In this document: positions 15,800 to 24,768 of the stretch, piece after piece | How the letters are laid out: each line of letters opens with the position of its first letter | Position numbering within the stretch: the first letter of the stretch is position 1 | Origin: Streptomyces sp. NL15-2K | GTDB taxonomy: Bacteria > Actinomycetota > Actinomycetes > Streptomycetales > Streptomycetaceae | Assembly: GCF_030551255.1 (NCBI RefSeq) | Contig: NZ_CP130630.1 | Coordinates: 1,054,001-1,118,000, forward strand | Reading direction: 5' to 3' | DNA length: 64,000 nucleotides | Made by a program: the position numbers and the translations under genes | Notes under the pieces: model-generated | What the model was told of the DNA's origin: nothing | The model's input: only the letters and a program-made list of their open reading frames with translations | The model's database searches: none

Positions 15800-16771
15800 C
15801 TATGCGACGTGTTCCGTATCGGCGGTCTCCTCCTGCTTCTTCGCCGCCCGCAGGCTGGTGAGGGTGGTGACCGCCAGGACCAGCACGATGAAGCCGAGCG
15901 AGAAGGGGATGCTGATCTCCGGGACGTGGACCCCGGACTCGTGCAGCGCGTGCAGGACCAGTTTGACGCCGATGAAGCCGAGGATGATCGACAGGCCGTA
16001 GCTGAGGTGGACCAGCTTCTTCAGCAGCCCGCCGATGAGGAAGTACAGCTGCCTGAGGCCCATCAGGGCGAAGGCGTTGGCGGTGAACACGATGTACGGG
16101 TCCTGGGTCAGCCCGTAGATGGCGGGGATGGAGTCCAGGGCGAACAGGACGTCGGTGGAGCCGATCGCGAGCATCACGACCAGCATGGGGGTCATGATCC
16201 GCTTGCCGTTCTCGGTGATGAACAGCTTGGTGCCGTGGTAGCGGTCGGCCACGCCGAAGCGCTCTTCCGCCATCTTCAGCAGCTTGTTCTCCTCGTACTC
16301 CTCTTCGTGCCCTTCCTTGCGGGCGTCCTGGACCAGCTTCCAGGCGGTCCAGATCAGAAAGGCGCCGAAGAGGTAGAACACCCACGAGAAGGCGGAGATG
16401 ATCGCCGCTCCGGCGGCGATGAAGCCCGCGCGCAGCACGAGGGCCACGATGACGCCGACCATCAGCACCCGCTGCTGGTACTGCGACGGCACCGCGAACT
16501 TGCCCATGATCAGGACGAAGACGAAGAGGTTGTCGACGCTGAGCGACTTCTCGGTGATGTACCCGGCGAAGAACTCGCCGGTGGGCCCCGCTCCGCCGAA
16601 GAAGTACAGTCCGACCCCGAACACACAGGCGAGGACGACCCAGACGACCGTCCAGGTCCCCGCCTCTCTGATCGACACGTCATGGGGTTTTCTTCCGATG
16701 AGGAAGTCCGCGGCGACGAGTGCGCAGAGGGCAGCTATGGTCAGCAGCCATATGGTGACAGAGACGTTCAC
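15800..16771 (-). CDS. terC: TerC family integral membrane protein
   Basis: A 323-residue membrane protein with about nine helices. Both TerC acidic signatures are present: KSLSVDNLFVFVLIMGKF (near residues 74-91) and IGSTDVLFALDSIPA in the second half, whose Asp residues are thought to bind a metal ion. The central cytosolic loop is highly charged (DARKEGHEEEYEENKLLK). TerC proteins are linked to tellurite resistance and to Mn(II) export for exoenzymes; which applies here is not clear, as no other ter gene is nearby. The ATG at 16771 follows AGGAG. Confidence 0.94.
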   Translation of the reverse strand: MNVSVTIWLLTIAALCALVAADFLIGRKPHDVSIREAGTWTVVWVVLACVFGVGLYFFGGAGPTGEFFAGYITEKSLSVDNLFVFVLIMGKFAVPSQYQQRVLMVGVIVALVLRAGFIAAGAAIISAFSWVFYLFGAFLIWTAWKLVQDARKEGHEEEYEENKLLKMAEERFGVADRYHGTKLFITENGKRIMTPMLVVMLAIGSTDVLFALDSIPAIYGLTQDPYIVFTANAFALMGLRQLYFLIGGLLKKLVHLSYGLSIILGFIGVKLVLHALHESGVHVPEISIPFSLGFIVLVLAVTTLTSLRAAKKQEETADTEHVA

Positions 16772-16912
16772 TGGTACTCCTGGTGCGTGGGGGCATCGAC
16801 AGCATCGTCAGGACCTTCGATCCCTGCCGCCGACAGCAGGTGAAGAACAGGCCACGTCCTGGTAAAGATCCGCAGGTCACGCGCGGGCGTGTCCGGAAGC
16901 CGCCGGGTGCCA

Positions 16913-16949
16913 CCCGCCGTACGGCGGGCAGGTTCCGCCGTACGGCGGC
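16913..16949. promoter_or_regulatory. Two identical palindromes CCGCCGTACGGCGG
   Basis: The perfect 14-base palindrome CCGCCGTACGGCGG occurs at 16914-16927 and again at 16936-16949, with centres exactly 22 bases (about two helical turns) apart. It lies about 70-100 bases ahead of the esterase start and also upstream of terC on the other strand. The spacing suggests cooperative binding of a dimeric regulator, but each copy could also form a hairpin. Confidence 0.5.
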
Positions 16950-17017
16950 GCCCGGACGGCAGCCGGTACGCGAATCATGACGCCACGAGCCGCCGCGCCC
17001 CGCGTGAGGAGAAACCC

Positions 17018-17992
17018 ATGAGTCATGTCCCACCCCCGTTCGACCCGGAGCTCGCCGCCGCCCTGGACCTGATCAAGGACGTACTGTCGCCCGGTCTCGC
17101 TCTGGACGAGATCGATGTCGTACGCCAGGGCCCGGCGATCCAGATGCTGGCCGAGCTGGACCTGACCATGGGCGGGTTCTTCGAGGTCGAGGAACGTACG
17201 GTTCCGGGGCCCGAGGACGCTCCCGAGATATCCCTGCTGATCTGCCGTCCCGCCGCCCCGCAGGCCGCCGGACCGCTGCCCGTCGTCTACCACGTGCACG
17301 GCGGCGGCATGATCCTCGGCACCAACCGCGTCGGCGTGGACGGGCCCCTGGCGTGGGCGAAGGAGCTGGGCGCGGTCGTGGTGTCGGTGGAGTACCGGCT
17401 GGCGCCGGAGCATCCGCATCCCGCCCCGGTCGAGGACTGTTACGCCGGCCTCGTGTGGACGGCGGAGCACGCGACGGAGATCGGCGGTGACCCGGAGCGC
17501 ATCGTCATCGCGGGCGCCAGCGCCGGCGGGGGCCTGTCGGCGGCGCTGGCCCTGCTCGCCCGGGACCGCAAGGGGCCGCGGCCGATCGGCCAGCTGCTGA
17601 TGTGCCCGATGCTGGACGACCGCAACGACACCCCGTCCTCGCACCAGATGGCGGGCCTGGGCGTCTGGGACCGTACGGCGAACGAGACCGGCTGGACGGC
17701 ACTGCTCGGCGAGCGGCGCGGCGGTCCGGACGTACCTGCGTACGCGGCACCGGCCCGGGCCGAGGACCTGTCCGGGCTGCCGCCGGCCTTCCTCGACGTG
17801 GGCTCCGCGGAGACCTTCCGGGACGAGGTCGTCGCCTACGCCTCACGAATCTGGCAGGCGGGCGGAGTGGCCGAACTGCACGTGTGGCCGGGCGGCTTCC
17901 ACGGCTTCGACGGCTTCGCCCCACAGGCCGCCCTGTCACAGGCCGCCCGGGCCGCCCAGCTGGAGTGGCTGCGCAGGCTGCTGGGCGGCTGA
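17018..17992 (+). CDS. HSL-family alpha/beta hydrolase (esterase)
   Basis: A 324-residue esterase of the hormone-sensitive-lipase type. The oxyanion motif is HVHGGGMI (near residue 94). The nucleophile elbow is GASAGG. The likely acid is in FLDVGSAE, and the catalytic His is in GGFHGFDGF. It should hydrolyse short-chain esters in the cytosol. The ATG at 17018 has a GAGGAGA ribosome site. The last 75 bases of the gene are the apparent source of the tandem array that follows, in which degraded copies of this 3' end recur every 241-242 bases. Confidence 0.93.
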   Translation: MSHVPPPFDPELAAALDLIKDVLSPGLALDEIDVVRQGPAIQMLAELDLTMGGFFEVEERTVPGPEDAPEISLLICRPAAPQAAGPLPVVYHVHGGGMILGTNRVGVDGPLAWAKELGAVVVSVEYRLAPEHPHPAPVEDCYAGLVWTAEHATEIGGDPERIVIAGASAGGGLSAALALLARDRKGPRPIGQLLMCPMLDDRNDTPSSHQMAGLGVWDRTANETGWTALLGERRGGPDVPAYAAPARAEDLSGLPPAFLDVGSAETFRDEVVAYASRIWQAGGVAELHVWPGGFHGFDGFAPQAALSQAARAAQLEWLRRLLGG

Positions 17993-19010
17993 CACCCGTC
18001 CCGGGAACGCCGCCTCGGATCGCCCGCGCCGGGACCACTGCAGGAACAATCCCGCCACCCTCCCTCCACCTGAGGCCCCACGGACACCTTCCGGACGCCG
18101 CCAGGGCAGAAGCCCGGGGGCGGATGCCGCCACACCGCACCAATGACCCGCCGGCTCCGCCCCACAGGCACCTCTGCCGCAAGCAGCACCAGCCACCCAG
18201 CCGGAATGGCCGTTGCCGACTGCAGGGCGGCTGACACCCGTCCCGGGAACGCCGCCTCGGATCGCCCGCGCCGGGACCACTGCAGGAACATTCCCGCCAC
18301 CCTCCCTCCACCTGAGGCCCCACGGACACCTTCCGGACGCCGCCAGGGCAGAAGCCCGGGGGCGGATGCCGCCACACCGCACCAATGACCCGCCGGCTCC
18401 GCCCCACAGGCACCTCTGCCGCAAGCAGCACCAGCCACCCAGCCGGAATGGCCGTTGCCGACTGCAGGGCGGCTGACACCCGTCCCGGGAACGCCGCCTC
18501 GGATCGCCCGCGCCGGGACCACTGCCGGAACATCCCCGCCACCCTCCCTCCACCTGAGGCCCCACGGACACCTTCCGGACGCCGCCAGGGCAGAAGCCCG
18601 GGCGGATGCCGCCACACCGCACGAATGACCCGCCGGCTCCGCCCCACAGGCACCTCTGCCGCAAGCAGCACCAGCCACCCAGCCGAAGTGGCCGTTGCCG
18701 ACTGCAGGGCGGCTGACACCCGTCCGGGGAACGCTGCCTCGGGTCGTCCGGGCCGGACGACTGCCGGAACGTTCCGCCAGTCTCCTGGGGTCCTGCGGAC
18801 GGCTTCCGGACGCGGCGACGCAGAAGCACGTACATGGGCCATCAAGCTGCACAGGTGGCCCGGCGCCTCGCCCCACAGGCCGCCCTGTCGCAGCAGCCCG
18901 GGCCGCCCAGCTGGAGTGGCTGCGCAGGCTGCTTGCTCGGCGTCTCACGCCCGTCCGGGAAGCCCTGCCTCGGGTCCGGGTCCGGGACCACTGCCGGAAC
19001 GTTTCCGCAC
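17983..19010. repeat. 242-bp tandem repeat array derived from the esterase 3' end
   Basis: The landmark GGGCGGCTGACACCCGTC recurs at 17983, 18225, 18467 and 18707 (periods 242, 242 and 240). A fourth, more diverged unit and a fifth partial unit end near 19010. The first three units are nearly identical. Each contains CGCCCCACAGG and a degraded version of the last 75 bases of the esterase gene. The copy in the last full unit (from 18869) is closer to the real gene than the middle copies are. The period is not a multiple of three, so long frames across it are not genes. No promoter or RNA is evident. Confidence 0.9.
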
Positions 19011-19073
19011 GTCAGCGGGCCGTCGCGTGCCAGGGGTCCCCGGACGGTGGCCGCATGGCGCACCATGGGGCCT

Positions 19074-20063
19074 ATGAAAGAGCTGGCCGGGCGCCTGACC
19101 GCGCTGGATCCGGACGCCGGTGCCGCCGTCCAGGTCATCGCCTACTTCGACCGACTGGCCGAGTCCCGCGCCGGTCTGGAAGCCCTGGTGCGCGGTGCCG
19201 CCGTGCTGGCCGGAGTGCCCGCTCGGCTGGTCGACGCCGAGCGGCGGGTGCACGTCCGCGTGGTGGCCGACGGCACGCGCCGGGACACCGCTCTCCCGCC
19301 CGATCCGGCCTGGCCGTCAGCGCCCCTGACGCCGGACGGGGCGCCCGCCCTGTGGCTCGAGCGGGCCGAGGCGGCGCCCAGCGTGGTCGACGCGGTGATC
19401 CTGGAGCGGGCCGTGGGCGCCATACGACTCGTCCTCGACCGCACCCGGGGCCGGGCGCCCGCCGACGATCCCGCACTGGTCGAGACGGTTCTGGACCCCA
19501 CGGCACCGGAACCGGCCCGGCTGCACGCGGCCCGGCGGCTGGGCCTGGACCTCGCCGCCCCTGCGCGTGCCCTGGCCCCGCACGACGGCCGGCCCCGGAT
19601 CTTCCCCGCGCACACCGACGCCGAACCGCCCACCGGGCGCGTGGGGGTCGGCCCTGCCGTGCCGGTGCTCGACCTGCCGGATTCCTGGGCTGCCGCCCGG
19701 ACCGCCCTGCGCTTCACCGCGGAGGGCACCGCGCAGGACCCCGGCCAGCGCGTGATGTACGCCGATGAGCTCGGCGGCGTCGCCCTGCTGGCCGACCTCG
19801 TCGCTCCCGGCGCCGAACCACCGCCCGACGTCCGCGACCTCGAAGCGGCCGCCGCGGCCGCGCCCTGGCTGCTGTCCACCCTGCACGCGGTGGCGTCGAC
19901 GGCGAGCCTGCGCGCGGCCGCCGCCGAGATCAACGTCCACCACTCCACGCTCCAGGACCGCCTGACCCACGCCGAGCACCTGCTCCGCTGGCCGGTGCGC
20001 ACGCCTCAGGGCCGGCTCAGACTGCAACTGGCCCTGGCCATGCGGCACTTGGCGCGACCGTAG
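19074..20063 (+). CDS. PucR-type helix-turn-helix regulator
   Basis: A 329-residue regulator. The N-terminal part is a divergent sensing region. The C-terminal 60 residues carry the PucR/CdaR-type HTH_30 motif: STASLRAAAAEINVHHSTLQ, then DRLTHAEHLL and RLRLQLALAMRHLAR. Such proteins usually activate catabolic genes. The ATG at 19074 or the one at 19065 may be used. It follows the repeat array and has no obvious partner; the gene after it is convergent. Confidence 0.82.
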   Translation: MKELAGRLTALDPDAGAAVQVIAYFDRLAESRAGLEALVRGAAVLAGVPARLVDAERRVHVRVVADGTRRDTALPPDPAWPSAPLTPDGAPALWLERAEAAPSVVDAVILERAVGAIRLVLDRTRGRAPADDPALVETVLDPTAPEPARLHAARRLGLDLAAPARALAPHDGRPRIFPAHTDAEPPTGRVGVGPAVPVLDLPDSWAAARTALRFTAEGTAQDPGQRVMYADELGGVALLADLVAPGAEPPPDVRDLEAAAAAAPWLLSTLHAVASTASLRAAAAEINVHHSTLQDRLTHAEHLLRWPVRTPQGRLRLQLALAMRHLARP

Positions 20064-20128
20064 CGGGGTCGGCCCGGCCCGGCCGCTGCGGTCAGCAGCC
20101 GTCAAGCGAAGCCGTCAACCGTCAACCG

Positions 20129-20482
20129 TCAACGGAACTCGTGTACGACTTGGATCTCGCCGACGATGTGGGCGTTGAACTCGTCGAGTTCCTCGGCCGG
20201 CACCCACAGTTCGAGGATCGTCCGCCCGCCCGCCTGCTGGACGGGGTATCGGCTCAGGAACTCCGCGTCGACCTCGAAGCGGGTGACGAAGCCCGCGCCG
20301 TCGTGCTTGACGTTCCAGTCCCGGGCGATCCGCACCGCGTAGTCCTCGTCGAGAACCGGGTAGAAGATCGGCTGCTCGGGCAGCCGCGGCGGCCAGGCGC
20401 GCCAGTTCAGCTCGCGGACCAGGTCCAGCTCCTTCGGCCCGGTGGGGCGCCAGAGGGTCGTGGTCGCTCGCCGGGCACTCAT
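20129..20482 (-). CDS. Conserved hypothetical protein (ADP-ribosylation/crystallin J1-type name)
   Basis: A 117-residue soluble protein containing LWRPTGPKELDLVRELNWRA, LPEQPIFYPVLDEDYAVRIA and RDWNVKHDGAGFVTRFEVDA. This pattern is common across Streptomyces, where it is often labelled ADP-ribosylation/crystallin J1, although nothing in it shows such an activity. The ATG at 20482 is chosen; a longer start at 20545 lacks a ribosome site. It is divergent from a MarR gene (129 bases) with an AT-rich promoter region between them, so it may be under that regulator. Confidence 0.8.
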   Translation of the reverse strand: MSARRATTTLWRPTGPKELDLVRELNWRAWPPRLPEQPIFYPVLDEDYAVRIARDWNVKHDGAGFVTRFEVDAEFLSRYPVQQAGGRTILELWVPAEELDEFNAHIVGEIQVVHEFR

Positions 20483-20611
20483 GGAATCGCTCTCCGATCT
20501 CAAAGGGTTGCGAAGAAGATGCTTGCATACGCGCTCTACGCGCACCCGCTGGAAGTTTCAAAGATGCCTTATCCTGGACGACAGTCACCTCGGGACGGAG
20601 GAGCAGGCTCC

Positions 20612-21070
20612 ATGACCGCCACAGACCCGGCGCTGACCGCCCTCGCGCAGGGCTGGTGCGCCCTGTCCCTGCTGCACGGGAAGATCGAGGCCCACATCGA
20701 GCGCGCTCTGCAGGCGGGCCACGACCTGAGCGTGCGCGAGTACTCCCTGCTGGACGTGCTCAGCCGCCAGCACGACGGAGTGGGCGGCCATCTGCAGATG
20801 AAGCAGGTCGCCGACGCGGTCGTCCTGAGTCAGAGCGCGACCACCCGCTTGGTGACCCGCCTCGAGGACCGCGGGCTGCTGTCCCGCTATCTGTGCCCCA
20901 CGGACCGCCGCGGCATCTACACCGACGTCACCGAGGCGGGCCTCGAGCTGCTCGGAGAGGCCCGTCCCACGAACGAGGCCGCCCTGCGGGAGGCACTCGA
21001 CGAGGCCGCCCGCAATCCCGAGCTCGCCCCGCTCGTACGAGCCGTGGAGACCTTGCGCGTCCCCGCCTGA
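20612..21070 (+). CDS. MarR-family regulator
   Basis: A 152-residue winged-helix protein with GHDLSVREYSLLDVLSRQ, the recognition helix VLSQSATTRLVTRLEDRGLL and the wing CPTDRRGIYTDVTEAG, the typical MarR layout. The ATG follows a strong GGAGGAG site. It is divergent from the small conserved gene and convergent with a zinc-independent alcohol dehydrogenase, and it may sense an electrophile or antibiotic, given the oxidoreductase and exporter just downstream. Confidence 0.92.
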   Translation: MTATDPALTALAQGWCALSLLHGKIEAHIERALQAGHDLSVREYSLLDVLSRQHDGVGGHLQMKQVADAVVLSQSATTRLVTRLEDRGLLSRYLCPTDRRGIYTDVTEAGLELLGEARPTNEAALREALDEAARNPELAPLVRAVETLRVPA

Positions 21071-21118
21071 GACCCCGGGCACGTCGACGTGGCCGGGGTC
21101 GCGGAAGAGGCGTGAGCC

Positions 21119-22048
21119 TCAGCGCTCGCCGACCGTCAGCACCAGCTTGCCGCGGGTGTGGCCGTCGCGGCTGATGCGCCAGGCCTCCGCGGCCTCGGAC
21201 AGCGGCAGCGCCCGGTCGATGTGCACGGTCAGCCGCCCCTGGTCGGCCAACTCGGCGAGCGCCGCCAGATCGGCCGGGTCGGGGCGCACCCACACGTAGT
21301 GGCCGCCCTTCTCCAACGCGTCCGTGTCGACGATGGACGCCACCCGCTCGGGACTCTTCAGGACCTGCCGCGAGACGCCCACCGCTTCGCCGCCGACGAA
21401 GTCGAGCGCCGCGTCGACGCCGTCCGGGGCCAGCGCGCGGATCCGGTCGACGAGCCCGTCGCCGTACGTCACGGGCTCGCCTCCCAGCTCACGCACGAAG
21501 TCGTGGTTGCGTTCGCTCGCGGTTCCGATGACGCGGGCGCCGAGCGCGGCGGCGATCTGGACGCCGAACATGCCGACCCCGCCGGCCGCAGCGTGGACCA
21601 GGACGGTCTCGCCGGCGCCGACACCGACACGCTTGGCGGACTGGTAGGCGGTCAGGCCGGCCAGCGGCACTCCGGCGGCCTGCTCCCAGGTGAGCGAGGC
21701 CGGCTTGCGCGCCAGCAGGCGCACGTGTGCGGAAACCAGTTCGGCGTAGGTGCCGAGCTGCACGGAGTCCTTGCGGACGTAGCCGTACACCTCGTCGCCG
21801 GGCGCGAACTCCTCCACGTCCAGTCCCACCCGCTCGACGACTCCGGCCACGTCCCAGCCGGGGATCATCGGGAAGCGCGTCTCCATGAGGGCGTCGAGGA
21901 GTCCCTCACCGAGCTTCCAGTCCACCGGGTTCACACCGGCGGCCTTCACGCGGACGAGAACCTCGCCGGGGGCGACCTTCGGGTCCGGGTGGTCCGTCAG
22001 TTTCAGATCTTCGGGCTGACCGTACTGCTGCAGTGTCATGGCCTTCAT
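21119..22048 (-). CDS. NADP-dependent quinone oxidoreductase (MDR superfamily)
   Basis: A 309-residue medium-chain reductase of the zeta-crystallin/quinone reductase type. It has AGVNPVDWKLGEG, the nucleotide-binding loop HAAAGGVGMFGVQIAAALGA and a C-terminal RISRDGHTRGKLVLTVG. Structural zinc cysteines are missing, as in the quinone-reductase branch. The start may be the ATG at 22048 or 22057. It is divergent from an MFS exporter, an arrangement typical of detoxification pairs controlled by a MarR protein. Confidence 0.9.
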   Translation of the reverse strand: MKAMTLQQYGQPEDLKLTDHPDPKVAPGEVLVRVKAAGVNPVDWKLGEGLLDALMETRFPMIPGWDVAGVVERVGLDVEEFAPGDEVYGYVRKDSVQLGTYAELVSAHVRLLARKPASLTWEQAAGVPLAGLTAYQSAKRVGVGAGETVLVHAAAGGVGMFGVQIAAALGARVIGTASERNHDFVRELGGEPVTYGDGLVDRIRALAPDGVDAALDFVGGEAVGVSRQVLKSPERVASIVDTDALEKGGHYVWVRPDPADLAALAELADQGRLTVHIDRALPLSEAAEAWRISRDGHTRGKLVLTVGER

Positions 22049-22164
22049 ACCTTCCATGTAACCACACGCGTTTGCATATAGCCCGCGCCTGCAATTATTG
22101 TCTTCGCTCGTAAACATCGCACGCAATCCAACCCTCGCACACAACCGCATGGAAGGCGCACACC

Positions 22165-23397
22165 ATGCCCCTCGCGCTCCTGGCCCTCGCCATCGGGGCT
22201 TTCGGTATCGGCACCACCGAGTTCGTGATCATGGGCGTTCTGCCCGAGGTAGCCGACGACTTCGGCGTGTCGATCCCCACCGCCGGCTGGCTCGTCTCGG
22301 GCTACGCCCTCGGCGTCGTCTTCGGCGCACCCCTGCTGACCGTCCTGGGCACGAAGGTCTCCCGCAAGAAGATGCTCATGTCCCTCATGGGCCTGTTCGT
22401 CCTCGGCAACGCGGTGTCCGCGTTCGCTCCGTCCTTCGGCGTGATGCTCGTCGGCCGGGTCGTCGCCTCGCTCGCCCATGGCGCCTTCTTCGGCATCGGC
22501 TCCGTGGTCGCCGCCGATCTGGTCGCACCGCAGAAGAAGGCCTCGGCCATCTCGCTGATGTTCATGGGGCTGACCGTCGCCAACATCGTCGGCGTCCCGC
22601 TGGGCACCTACATCGGCCAGGCCGCGGGCTGGCGCGTCACCTTCACCCTCGTCGCCGCGCTCGGCGTCGTCGGCCTGCTCGGTGTGGCCGGGCTCGTGCC
22701 CGAAGCGGGCCGCCCCGAGACCGCGGACGTCCGCGCCGAGTTCGCCGCCTTCCGCAACGTACAGGTCTGGCTGGCGATGGCGATGACGGTCCTCGGCTAC
22801 GGCGGTGTGTTCGCCGCGATCACCTACATCACGCCGATGATGACCGAGGTCGCCGGTTACTCGGCCGGGGCGGTCACCTGGCTACTGGTCCTCTTCGGCG
22901 CGGGCATGTTCCTGGGCAACCTGGTGGGCGGCCGGTTCGCCGACCGCGCCCTGATGCCCATGCTCTTCACCGCCCTCGCCGCGCTGTCCCTGGCCCTGCT
23001 GCTGTTCACGGCCACCGCTCACGACAAGGTGCTCGCCGCGATCACCCTCACGCTGATCGGCGCGCTGGGCTTCGCGACCGTGCCGCCGCTGCAGAAGTGG
23101 GTGCTCGACCAGGCCTCGGCGGCCCCCACGCTGGCCTCCGCCGCCAACATCGGCGCCTTCAACCTCGGCAACGCGCTGGCCTCCTGGCTCGGCGGCCTCG
23201 TCATCACCGCCGGCCTCGGCTACACGTCGCCCAACTGGGTGGGCGCACTCCTCGCCGGCACCGCGCTACTGCTGTCCTTCCTCGCGGCGTCCCTCGACCG
23301 CCGTGGCCGGTCGGCCGCCGGGCGGGTCGTGGCGAAGTCCGAGGGGGCCGAGCCGGCCGACACGTCCGCGAGCGTGCCTACCGCCGTACGGCACTGA
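22165..23397 (+). CDS. MFS drug exporter (Cmx/CmlR-like)
   Basis: A 410-residue 12-helix exporter of the DHA1 group. The start is IGAFGIGTTEFVIMGVLPEV, the antiporter loop is GTKVSRKKMLM, and motif C-like SLMFMGLTVANIVGVPLGTY is in helix 5. This resembles actinomycete chloramphenicol exporters and AraJ-type sugar or drug exporters. No ribosome site is strong. The 116-base divergent region to the quinone reductase is AT-rich (GTTTGCATATAG, TGCAATTATTG). Confidence 0.92.
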   Translation: MPLALLALAIGAFGIGTTEFVIMGVLPEVADDFGVSIPTAGWLVSGYALGVVFGAPLLTVLGTKVSRKKMLMSLMGLFVLGNAVSAFAPSFGVMLVGRVVASLAHGAFFGIGSVVAADLVAPQKKASAISLMFMGLTVANIVGVPLGTYIGQAAGWRVTFTLVAALGVVGLLGVAGLVPEAGRPETADVRAEFAAFRNVQVWLAMAMTVLGYGGVFAAITYITPMMTEVAGYSAGAVTWLLVLFGAGMFLGNLVGGRFADRALMPMLFTALAALSLALLLFTATAHDKVLAAITLTLIGALGFATVPPLQKWVLDQASAAPTLASAANIGAFNLGNALASWLGGLVITAGLGYTSPNWVGALLAGTALLLSFLAASLDRRGRSAAGRVVAKSEGAEPADTSASVPTAVRH

Positions 23398-23545
23398 TCC
23401 GTACCCGCACGGCCACGGCGTCGCCCCCGAGCGGGACCACGATCTCGCCGAGGCAGCCCTCAAAGCCCTGAGCAGCGGAAAGCACAGGTGAGGGGGCCGG
23501 GCCGGCGTTGACAGCCTCTCGGATCCGGCCGTACAAATGGGCCGC

Positions 23546-24745
23546 ATGAGCGTTCCGCAGCTCCAGCTGCCCCTGTCCGGGATCACGGTGGTCAGCCTGG
23601 AGCAGGCCGTGGCCGCTCCCTACGCCACCCGACAACTCGCCGACCTCGGCGCCCGGGTGATCAAGGTGGAGCGGCCGGGCGACGGGGACTTCGCACGCCG
23701 TTACGACACGACCGTCCACGGCCACTCCAGCTATTTCGTCTGGCTCAACCGCTCCAAGGAGTCCCTCACGCTGGACCTCAAGGACCCGCGGGGCCGCGAG
23801 ATCCTGCACCAACTCCTGGGCGGTGCCGACGTGTTCGTCCAGAACCTCGCGCCGGGAGCGGCGGCCCGGCTCGGCCTCGGCGTCGACGTCCTCGCCGAGC
23901 GGTACCCGCGGCTGATTCCGTGCACGATCTCCGGTTACGGCACCTCCGGCCCGTGGGCCGACCGCAAGGCGTACGACCTGCTGGTGCAGTGCCAGACCGG
24001 TCTGGTGTCGCTGACCGGAACCGCCGAGGAGACCGCCCGGGTCGGGATCTCCGTCGCCGACATCGCCGCGGGGATGTACGCCTACAGCGGTGTCCTCACG
24101 GCGCTGTACACACGGGCCACCACCGGCACGGCGCACCCGGTGGAGGTGTCCCTGTTCGAGGCGCTGGCGGAGTGGATGGGCCAGCCGGCCTATTACACGC
24201 GGTACGGCGGCACCCAGCCCCCGCGCCTGGGCACCCAGCACGCGACCATCGCGCCGTACGGCGCCTACACCGCCGCCGACGGCAAGGACGTGCTGTTCTC
24301 CATCCAGAACGAGCGCGAGTGGGTCGCCCTGTGCACCCGCTTCCTCGGCCGGCCGGAACTGGCCGACGACCCGCGCTTCGCCACCGGTTCCGACCGCGTC
24401 GCCCACCGCGAGGAGCTCAACGCCGTCGTCGCCGAACGCGTCGCCCGCTCCGGCGCCGAGGAGATCCTCGAGGACCTGGAGGGGATCGGCATCGCGTGCG
24501 CGGGGGTGAACGACATCGCCGCGTTCCTCGACCATCCGGTCCTGGCCGCCCGCGACCGCTGGCGCGAGGTGGGCGTGCCCGGCGGCGCCCTGGTGCGGGC
24601 GCTGCTTCCGCCGGCCGACCTGGCGGGACTGTCCGCCCGTATGGACCCCGTACCGGCGGTCGGCGAACACACCGATGCGATCCTCGCGGAACTCGGCCGC
24701 ACCGACGACGACATCGAGGCGCTGCGCGCCGCCGCGGTGATCTGA
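23546..24745 (+). CDS. CaiB/BaiF-type CoA transferase
   Basis: A 399-residue family III CoA transferase. Conserved elements are LEQAVAAPYATRQLADLGA, VIKVERPGDGDFAR, VFVQNLAPGAAARLGLG and GYGTSGPWADRKAYDLLVQC, the last containing the catalytic Asp. It moves CoA between carboxylic acids, usually in acid catabolism. The substrate is unknown because no dehydrogenase or hydratase gene is adjacent. It starts at the ATG at 23546. Confidence 0.93.
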   Translation: MSVPQLQLPLSGITVVSLEQAVAAPYATRQLADLGARVIKVERPGDGDFARRYDTTVHGHSSYFVWLNRSKESLTLDLKDPRGREILHQLLGGADVFVQNLAPGAAARLGLGVDVLAERYPRLIPCTISGYGTSGPWADRKAYDLLVQCQTGLVSLTGTAEETARVGISVADIAAGMYAYSGVLTALYTRATTGTAHPVEVSLFEALAEWMGQPAYYTRYGGTQPPRLGTQHATIAPYGAYTAADGKDVLFSIQNEREWVALCTRFLGRPELADDPRFATGSDRVAHREELNAVVAERVARSGAEEILEDLEGIGIACAGVNDIAAFLDHPVLAARDRWREVGVPGGALVRALLPPADLAGLSARMDPVPAVGEHTDAILAELGRTDDDIEALRAAAVI

Positions 24746-24768
24746 CCGCTTCCCGCGCGGGAGCCGGT

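Noticed and set aside
17936-18835. Open frames of about 300 residues through the 242-bp repeats
   Set aside because: The period is not divisible by three and the frames differ from unit to unit; no coding signal.
17983-19010. CRISPR array
   Set aside because: The repeats are 242 bases long, contiguous and without variable spacers; no cas genes.
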